Of a DNA stretch of 10,337 nucleotides, positions 5,901 to 10,337 are shown piece by piece (within the stretch, counting starts at the first letter, position 1; each line of letters starts with the position of its first letter). The notes under the pieces were generated by a model that saw only the letters and a program-made list of their open reading frames with translations, had not been told where the DNA came from and did no database searches. The translations under genes were made by a program, and so were the position numbers. The stretch is taken from positions 1-10,337 of the forward strand of contig CABUXM010000073.1 in NCBI GenBank assembly GCA_902495545.1, read 5' to 3'. This DNA comes from an uncultured Collinsella sp. Its GTDB lineage: Bacteria; Actinomycetota; Coriobacteriia; Coriobacteriales; Coriobacteriaceae.

Positions 5901-7425
5901 CGCATCGACGCCCGAGCTCGAGCTCGTGCAGATGGGCAGCTTCGGCTGCGGCCACGATGCGTATCTCACCGACGAGATCGCGCGCATGATGGGCGAGATG
6001 GGCTCCAAGGTTCCGATGATGATCAAGCTCGATGAGAGCGACGTCGCCGGTCCCATGGGCATTCGCGTGCGTTCGTTTATCGAGTCGGTCAACCGTCGTC
6101 GCGCGGAGGAGCGTGCCGAGGGCGCCCGGGTGCACGCGGTCCATCCGCTCGACGACCCGTATAAGGTCAAGTACACCAAGCGCGACCGGCACGACAAGAT
6201 CGCGCTGGTCCCCAACACCTCCCATGCGTTCTGCAGGCTCATGACCGCGGCGATGCGCAATCAGGGCGTGCGCGCCGAGGCCCTTGATATCGGGCGCGAG
6301 GATGCCATCCGCCTGGGCAAACGCTATGTGCACAACGACATCTGCTTCCCCGCGCAAATCGTGATCGGCGAGGCGCTCGCGGCACTCAAGAGCGGTAAGT
6401 ACGACCCGCACGACGTCGCCGTGGTGACTGGCAAGTATATCGGCGACTGCCGCCTGACGCACTACATGCCCCTGCTGCGCCGCGCGCTCGACGACGCGGG
6501 ATACGACTATGTCCCGGTGCTCACCAACGACGACGTCGATGCCCACAATGCGCATCCGGGCTTCAAGCTCGGCCTTGGCCCGAGCATCCAGATCGCCTAC
6601 GGTCTTCCCATGATCGATGCCCTCGAGGCCATGCTTAGGCGCATCCGTCCCTATGAGCTCGAGAAGGGCGCGGCGGACGCTGCGTTCGACCGCGCGCTCG
6701 ATGAGGTTATCGAGGGCATGGAGCGCTCGGGGCTGAGAGGCCAGGCGACGGGCTTCAAACGCGCGCTTGCGATCATGGACGCCGTTCCGTACGACCGCTC
6801 GAACCCGCATCCGACCGTTCTCATCGTGGGCGAGTACCTGCTCAATTTCCATCTCGGCGCCAACCACGAGATCGAGCGCTACCTCGAGGACAACGGGCTC
6901 GAGGTCATCGAGGCGCGCATGACCGACGTGATCCGCAAGACCTATTTCTACAAGCATGCGCAGTCGCGCGAGTTCCACGTCGACCTGTCGCTGCCCGAAA
7001 AGGCCTGGTACGCCACGGCGGACAACCTGTTCGAGCTCGCGCACGACCGTTGCGACCGCCTGGGCGCGGCGAGCCCGCTCTACGAGCCGCCGACGCGCAT
7101 GCCCGAGCTCGTGCGCGCGAGCGATAAGATCCTGCACCATACGTTCGATGCGGGCGAGGGCGTGCTGATTCCGGCGGAGATCCTCGAGCACGCCAAGCGC
7201 GGCTGCCGCAACTTCGTGATCCTGCAGCCGTTCGGGTGTCTGCCCAACCATGTCGTGGGGCGCGGGCTCATCCATGCGCTCAAGGAGCAGTATCCCACGG
7301 CGCAGTTCCTGCCGCTCGACTACGATCCCGACGTGAGCTTCGCCAACGTGGAGAACCGTCTTCAGATGCTCATCATGAACGCCAAGGCGCAGGGGTGCGG
7401 TGAGGCGCATGGCGAGACCGCGTAA
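2986..7425 (+). CDS. Giant 2-hydroxyacyl-CoA dehydratase activase-like fusion (two ASKHA ATPase domains plus two dehydratase-like modules)
   Basis: A cytosolic 1479-residue protein. Residues 1-270 and 335-600 are two BadF/BadG/HgdC-type ASKHA domains. Each has a phosphate loop (GLDVGSTTTKVY at 6; GIDSGSTTTKFA at 339), an LGGQDAK or IGGQDMK motif (101, 440), and paired cysteines for an interface [4Fe-4S] cluster (C130/C171; C464/C503), spaced 41 and 39. A four-cysteine motif follows (C627, C630, C634, C653). Residues about 720-1060 (DUF2229-like) and 1070-1460 are two modules resembling dehydratase subunits. Each has a CFPA motif (C773; C1120), a middle cysteine (C815; C1155) and an FGC motif (C988; C1418). 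Known HgdC-type activators use ATP to push a low-potential electron into radical-forming dehydratases; that activity and the real substrate are inferred here. Large COG1924/3580/3581-type fusions exist in anaerobes. It is the first gene of an operon with the TetR gene. Confidence 0.85.
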   Translation: MALLVGLDVGSTTTKVYAMHEDMTEAWWGYRRHGACQTASVRAMLGELAERFPHESLRVAVTGSGARDIATALGASYVQEVVANALAISRFYPQTRCAIELGGQDAKMIFFRTNDKGDIEVADMRMNGSCAGGTGAFIDEMAKLMGVGTESGEFEQLTSRGTTVHEVSGRCGVYAKTDIQPLLNEGIPATDLALSALHAVARQTIGGLAQGIDIEPPVIFEGGTLAYNPTLVRVFREQLNLSDDQVIVPRDPQIMVARGAALSLTDMFASSQPIDLPDAFVRLDKLETVAPASGEGRLAQPFFATPAEQADFTARHGKETPAKGPDAYAPGETVRVALGIDSGSTTTKFALVDEAGELVDSFYASNNGRPLDVAQQGLVSLKNRWETAGVTLAIDAVGTTGYGEELFARAFHAEYHTVETVAHARAACACVPDATFVLDIGGQDMKAIWLNHGVLTDIVVNEACSAGCGSFLEGFAKNLGIAVEDIATEAFSSKAPAVLGSRCTVFMNSSVVSEQRRGKGPGDIMAGLCRSIIENVFTKVIRVSNLNRLGDKVVVQGGTFRNDAVLRAFEQYLGKPVTRAPHPGLMGAIGIALLAREECRKGDAGTSFIGLDAVERFEHREFGGVTCRRCNNRCQRAVVAFGDGSLYVTGNRCPRGGAISWDELVREVPAAEELRPQGACEAQAPGTGRDRTAAAPNLFVDREKLLFESYPTVPVCGGRDVTIGIPRVLEFWDTMPFWSTFFSTLGFKVRVSGRSTKAMYERGLAHVTSDTVCFPAKLVHGHIRNLVDAGVDRIFMPIITTVPTENTASTSEWMCAVVKGYPYVMRNSDNPEERFGVPFDTPLFHWYDEGDRNRQLKAWCKETFDIDADLVAKATEQADRAQETFENQLQLRGRQVLENVREDGGYAVVIASRPYHNDPLVNHGLPKLFSERGIPVLTPDAVPGVCNVDLSNSRIDIVNNYHARMLSCAVIVASTPELELVQMGSFGCGHDAYLTDEIARMMGEMGSKVPMMIKLDESDVAGPMGIRVRSFIESVNRRRAEERAEGARVHAVHPLDDPYKVKYTKRDRHDKIALVPNTSHAFCRLMTAAMRNQGVRAEALDIGREDAIRLGKRYVHNDICFPAQIVIGEALAALKSGKYDPHDVAVVTGKYIGDCRLTHYMPLLRRALDDAGYDYVPVLTNDDVDAHNAHPGFKLGLGPSIQIAYGLPMIDALEAMLRRIRPYELEKGAADAAFDRALDEVIEGMERSGLRGQATGFKRALAIMDAVPYDRSNPHPTVLIVGEYLLNFHLGANHEIERYLEDNGLEVIEARMTDVIRKTYFYKHAQSREFHVDLSLPEKAWYATADNLFELAHDRCDRLGAASPLYEPPTRMPELVRASDKILHHTFDAGEGVLIPAEILEHAKRGCRNFVILQPFGCLPNHVVGRGLIHALKEQYPTAQFLPLDYDPDVSFANVENRLQMLIMNAKAQGCGEAHGETA

Positions 7426-8098
7426 GGACGCCGATGCGCCCGATGCACGCACCCGTATCATCGAGGCGTTTTGGGAGCTCATCGAGAACAACAGCATCTT
7501 CGAGCTGTCGGTTGGCGAGGTGACCCGCGCCGCCCAGTGCAATCGCGGAACGTTTTACTACTATTTTCACGATTTCGATGAACTCGTCGCCATCGCCATA
7601 GCCCAGCTGCTGCAGGATAACGAGCTCATCACCGATGCCCTCTGGCATTTTTCGAGCGAGGGCGACCTTTCGGCGTTCGACCGGCGCGACGTCCGCTGCC
7701 TGCTGCGGCGCATCGTCATCACCATGAGGGCGGGTGCCGCCGAGCAGGTCGAGCAGGGCATCCATACGATCATCATCGACCGCGTGAGAGAGATCGTCCA
7801 CCCCGACGGAGAAGAGCTCAAGGCAGATTCGAGCTTTGCGGTGGGCTTTCTGGTCTCGGGCATCATGGGCTTTGTGATGGCGGTCGGCTTTGCCCGGGAG
7901 GGCGGCGAGGAGATAGACCTCGAGCAGCTGGGGGACAGCGCGTGCGCGTACCTGAGGGCGGTCGCCATGCAGACGGTTGAAACGGTCGCGCAAGTCGAGG
8001 GCGTCGATACATCCGAGCTGCTCGAACGCGTCTCCAAGGAGGCCGATGCCTATCGCGCATCGCGTGCGACGAGTCCCGACGTGGTGAAAGACGCCTAG
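7409..8098 (+). CDS. TetR/AcrR-family transcriptional regulator
   Basis: A 229-residue regulator. Residues about 12-60 form the TetR DNA-binding domain. The helix-turn-helix is at SVGEVTRAAQCNRGTFYYYF (34-53), followed by the usual H-x-F-x-x-x-x-x-L region leading to helix 4 (to about 60). Residues 65-200 are the helical ligand-binding and dimer domain, with a hydrophobic GFLVSGIMGFVMAVGF stretch (146-161); its ligand is not recognisable. The ATG at 7409 overlaps the activase stop by 17 bases, so the two are co-transcribed and probably translationally coupled. A GTG at 7400 would add three residues; MARPRK is the more usual TetR beginning. GGTGAGG (7399-7405) is close to the ATG, so the start is uncertain by nine bases. 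It probably represses its own operon through the palindrome at 2916-2936, responding to an acyl-CoA or related metabolite (inference). Confidence 0.9.
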   Translation: MARPRKDADAPDARTRIIEAFWELIENNSIFELSVGEVTRAAQCNRGTFYYYFHDFDELVAIAIAQLLQDNELITDALWHFSSEGDLSAFDRRDVRCLLRRIVITMRAGAAEQVEQGIHTIIIDRVREIVHPDGEELKADSSFAVGFLVSGIMGFVMAVGFAREGGEEIDLEQLGDSACAYLRAVAMQTVETVAQVEGVDTSELLERVSKEADAYRASRATSPDVVKDA

Positions 8099-8144
8099 GG
8101 TTTCTCTTGCGGGGCGCCTGTCGCGCATCGCGCGGTGAGTCCCG
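8053..8144. repeat. Short direct repeat spanning the end of the TetR gene
   Basis: TCGCGCATCGCG, then 6 bases, then GAGTCCCG (8053-8078) recurs as TCGCGCATCGCG, then 4 bases, then GAGTCCCG (8121-8144). The first copy codes for the last residues of the regulator; the second lies just after its stop codon. This looks like a small local duplication of the gene's 3' end. The second copy also forms part of the 8124-8151 hairpin. Confidence 0.5.
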
Positions 8145-8151
8145 CGATGCG
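8124..8151 (+). terminator. Hairpin after the activase-TetR operon, weak terminator candidate
   Basis: CGCATCGCG (8124-8132) pairs perfectly with CGCGATGCG (8143-8151) over a 10-base loop, 26 bases after the regulator's stop. The next bases are GTCATAACC, with no T-run, so it is an atypical intrinsic terminator. It may instead protect the transcript end. Confidence 0.4.
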
Positions 8152-8207
8152 GTCATAACCTGCATTCATGTGAGCCGGGTTTATAGATATTCCTCCAGCT
8201 GTTAACA

Positions 8208-8213
8208 TATACT
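8208..8213 (+). promoter_or_regulatory. Putative clpC promoter -10
   Basis: TATACT is a good -10 hexamer 83 bases before the clpC start, in the AT-richest part of the 8099-8295 gap. No clear -35 is found at 16-18 bases upstream. Just downstream, GGGTAAA (8220-8226) and GACCAAA (8229-8235) each match 5 of 7 positions of a CtsR heptad (GGTCAAA). That is too degenerate to call an operator. Confidence 0.35.
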
Positions 8214-8231
8214 CCATATGGGTAAAGAGAC

Positions 8232-8259
8232 CAAAGCGCTGCCGCGGGGCGGCGCTTTG
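8232..8259 (+). other. Stem-loop in the clpC 5' untranslated leader
   Basis: CAAAGCG (8232-8238) pairs with CGCTTTG (8253-8259), and after a three-base bulge CCGC pairs with GCGG around a GGG loop. It lies 36 bases before the clpC ATG and is followed by GCGTTTGAAAAAA, which is not a terminator tail. It could stabilise or regulate the leader of a stress gene. AACTAGC occurs twice around it and the RBS (8270-8276, 8289-8295). Confidence 0.4.
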
Positions 8260-8295
8260 CGTTTGAAAAAACTAGCTCGTCTAAGAGGAACTAGC

Positions 8296-10337
8296 ATGTT
8301 AGACCGTTTTACCGATCGTGCGCGTAAGGTCATGTCCATGGCCAAGCAAGAAGCGCTCGATCTTCATTCAAATAAGGTGGGCACCGAGCACCTGCTGCTC
8401 GCGCTTGCCAAGGAGGACGAGGGCATTGCCGCCGAGGCGCTGCGTTCGCTCGACATCTCCTATGATGACATCATGGATACCCTCAAAGAGGTCCAGACCA
8501 CGGTTCCCGAGCCCAGCGAGGAGACCGAGGCTGCCAAGCTCGCCTTTACGCCGCTCGTCATCAGCGTGATGGAGCGCTCCTTCCGCGTGGCACGCGAGAA
8601 CAACCAGACCTACGTTTCGACCGAGCACTTGCTGATCGGCATCGTCGAAGAGGGCAACGGCATGGCCATGGACATCCTCATGCGCCTGGGCGTGTCGTCT
8701 GCTTCCATTAAAAAGGCCATCGAAAAGCTCACTGCCAAGGATCAGGACAAGAAGCGTCCGCTCGCTGGCGCTGGCGCTGGTCGTCCCGGTGCGGGCCTGC
8801 CGTTCTTTAGCGGCTCGGATGCCTCTCAGCAAAAGGGGGGCGGCACCGACACGCTCAAGCAGTTCGCCACCAACCTCACGCAAAAGGCGCGCGACGGCGA
8901 GCTCGATCCCGTGATTGGCCGCGAAAAGGAAGTCCAGCGCATGATGGAGATCCTTTCGCGCCGCACCAAGAACAATCCGCTTATCCTGGGCGATCCCGGC
9001 GTGGGCAAGACGGCTATCGTCGAGGGCCTGGCGCAGCAGATTGCTGCTGGCAATGTGCCCGAGAATCTTATGAACCAGAATATCTGGACGCTCGATCTGC
9101 CGGGTCTTGTCGCGGGTGCCAAGTATCGCGGTGAGTTTGAGGAGCGCCTCAAGAACGTGATCCAGGAGGCGACCGAAGCCGACGACGTCATCTTGTTTAT
9201 CGACGAGATGCACACCATCATCGGTGCCGGTTCTGCCGAGGGCTCCATCGATGCGAGCTCCATGCTCAAGCCCGTGCTCGCGCGCGGTGCCTTCCAGATT
9301 ATCGGCGCCACCACGGCCGAGGAATTCCGCAAGTACCTCACCAAGGACCCGGCCTTCGAGCGTCGCTTCCAGACCATCGATGTCGAGGAGCCGAGCGTCG
9401 AGGACACGATCAAGATCCTGACCGCGCTCAAGCCGCGCTACGAGGAGCACCACCATGTGCGCTATACGCAGGGTGCCATCGAGGCCGCTGCGAACCTTTC
9501 CAACCGCTACATCCAGGATCGCTTCCTGCCCGATAAGGCCATCGACCTCATCGACGAGGCCGGTGCCCGCGCTCGCATCGCCGCGAATCGCGCGCCCGAG
9601 CCGGTGCGCGAGGCCGAGCATCGCATCGAGGAGCTCAAGGCCGCCGCGCAGGAGGCCACCGAGAGCGACGACATGAACAAGGCCGCCGAGATCACCGAGC
9701 AGCAGAAGGCCGCCGAGATTGAGCTCGCCGAGGCCAAGGCCGCCTGGACCGCCGAGCTCGACGCCAGCCCGCTCACCATCGATGTGAGTCAGATTGCCGA
9801 CATCGTTTCCGTGACTTCGGGCGTGCCGGTGTCCTCGCTTACTGAGAGCGAGAGCCGTCGCCTGCTGCAGGCCGAAAGCGTGCTCAAGACGCGCATCATC
9901 GGTCAGGATGAGGCTGTCGAGGCAGTTGCCAAGGCCGTGCGCCGCAGCCGCTCGCCGCTCAAGGATCCGCGTCGCCCCGGCGGCAGCTTTATCTTCCTGG
10001 GCCCCACCGGCACGGGCAAGACCGAGCTCGCCAAGACGCTCGCCGAGTACCTCTTTGGCAGCAAGGATGCGCTCATCAGCTTCGACATGTCTGAGTTCGG
10101 TAGCGAGTTCGAGGTCTCCAAGCTCATCGGTAGCCCTCCGGGCTACGTCGGTCACGACGAGGGCGGCCAGCTCACCAAGGCCGTTCGTCGCCACCCGTAC
10201 TCGGTCGTGCTGTTCGACGAGATCGAGAAGGCGCACCCCGATATCTTTAACATCTTGCTGCAGGTGCTGGAGGAGGGTCGTCTGACCGATAGCCAGGGCA
10301 AGACGGTCGACTTCCGCAACACCGTGATCATCATGAC
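8296..10337 (+). CDS. clpC: ClpC-type ATP-dependent AAA+ unfoldase, partial at the window end
   Basis: The first 680 codons of a cytosolic Hsp100 unfoldase that feeds substrates to the ClpP protease. Residues 1-145 are the double Clp-N repeat (MLDRFTDRARKVMSMAKQEA). A Gly/Ala-rich linker follows at about 157-180. The D1 AAA+ domain has Walker A GDPGVGKT (232-239) and Walker B ILFIDE (299-304). A short middle domain with a UVR-like coiled segment (about 430-480) marks ClpC rather than ClpB. The D2 domain has Walker A GPTGTGKT (569-576) and Walker B VVLFDE (637-642). Family members run to roughly 810-870 residues, so the C-terminal part, including the expected ClpP-docking loop, lies beyond 10337. 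The RBS AGAGGA (8284-8289) lies 6 bases before the ATG. No ctsR, mcsA or mcsB gene precedes it, unlike in Bacillus, so it appears to have its own promoter. No CIRCE element was seen. Confidence 0.95.
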   Translation, partial: MLDRFTDRARKVMSMAKQEALDLHSNKVGTEHLLLALAKEDEGIAAEALRSLDISYDDIMDTLKEVQTTVPEPSEETEAAKLAFTPLVISVMERSFRVARENNQTYVSTEHLLIGIVEEGNGMAMDILMRLGVSSASIKKAIEKLTAKDQDKKRPLAGAGAGRPGAGLPFFSGSDASQQKGGGTDTLKQFATNLTQKARDGELDPVIGREKEVQRMMEILSRRTKNNPLILGDPGVGKTAIVEGLAQQIAAGNVPENLMNQNIWTLDLPGLVAGAKYRGEFEERLKNVIQEATEADDVILFIDEMHTIIGAGSAEGSIDASSMLKPVLARGAFQIIGATTAEEFRKYLTKDPAFERRFQTIDVEEPSVEDTIKILTALKPRYEEHHHVRYTQGAIEAAANLSNRYIQDRFLPDKAIDLIDEAGARARIAANRAPEPVREAEHRIEELKAAAQEATESDDMNKAAEITEQQKAAEIELAEAKAAWTAELDASPLTIDVSQIADIVSVTSGVPVSSLTESESRRLLQAESVLKTRIIGQDEAVEAVAKAVRRSRSPLKDPRRPGGSFIFLGPTGTGKTELAKTLAEYLFGSKDALISFDMSEFGSEFEVSKLIGSPPGYVGHDEGGQLTKAVRRHPYSVVLFDEIEKAHPDIFNILLQVLEEGRLTDSQGKTVDFRNTVIIM

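Noticed and set aside
4963..7542. 859-codon open frame on the minus strand
   Set aside because: It lies wholly opposite the activase and the start of the TetR gene. Its composition (Arg, His, Val, Ala, Asp) is the mirror of GC-rich third positions, and no domain is visible.
8099..8295. CIRCE or HAIR heat-shock operator before clpC
   Set aside because: No TTAGCACTC/GAGTGCTAA or CTTGAGT/ACTCAAG inverted repeat is present.
8368..10236. 622-codon open frame on the minus strand
   Set aside because: Opposite strand of clpC, which is certain from its Clp-N and Walker motifs; a composition artefact.
1..10337. CRISPR array, insertion sequence or prophage genes
   Set aside because: No regularly spaced repeats, transposase, integrase or phage protein is seen; the repeats present are isolated palindromes.

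Overview
The window looks like a high-GC, anaerobic Gram-positive chromosome. The best guess is a gut Coriobacteriia of the Collinsella type. That placement rests on four things: GC-rich third codon positions (which also create long mirror frames opposite the real genes), a ClpC-type rather than ClpB-type chaperone, an oxygen-sensitive acyl-CoA dehydratase activase of the amino-acid-fermenting kind, and scattered short palindromic repeats between genes. It is inference, not an identification. All five supported genes lie on the + strand.

Layout. Bases 1-275 hold a long imperfect palindrome with a terminator-like hairpin nested inside it, then a palindromic leader. Bases 276-1844 encode a ThrE-family amino-acid exporter with both halves fused and an unusually acidic N-terminal tail. 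Bases 1845-2155 are non-coding, with two inverted repeats and a strong terminator hairpin. Bases 2156-2704 encode a four-helix DUF2798-type membrane protein. Bases 2705-2985 carry a hairpin, an intrinsic terminator and the control region of the next operon. That operon (2986-8098) has a 1479-residue acyl-CoA dehydratase activase-like protein overlapping by 17 bases a TetR-family regulator. After a short spacer, clpC starts at 8296 and runs off the window.

The most interesting unit is 2848-8098. The giant protein reads as two ASKHA activator domains, a four-cysteine linker and two dehydratase-subunit-like modules, each with a matching three-cysteine pattern. It may therefore be a complete activator-plus-reductase pair in one chain. 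Its promoter carries a perfect 9-3-9 palindrome and a second, related site 71 bases upstream. These are good candidate operators for the co-transcribed TetR protein, which suggests an autoregulated, ligand-controlled redox system. No separate dehydratase subunits, CoA-transferase or electron-transfer flavoprotein genes are visible in the window.

The exporter, the DUF2798 protein and clpC appear to be independent units. No tRNA, rRNA, CRISPR array, transposase or prophage gene was seen.
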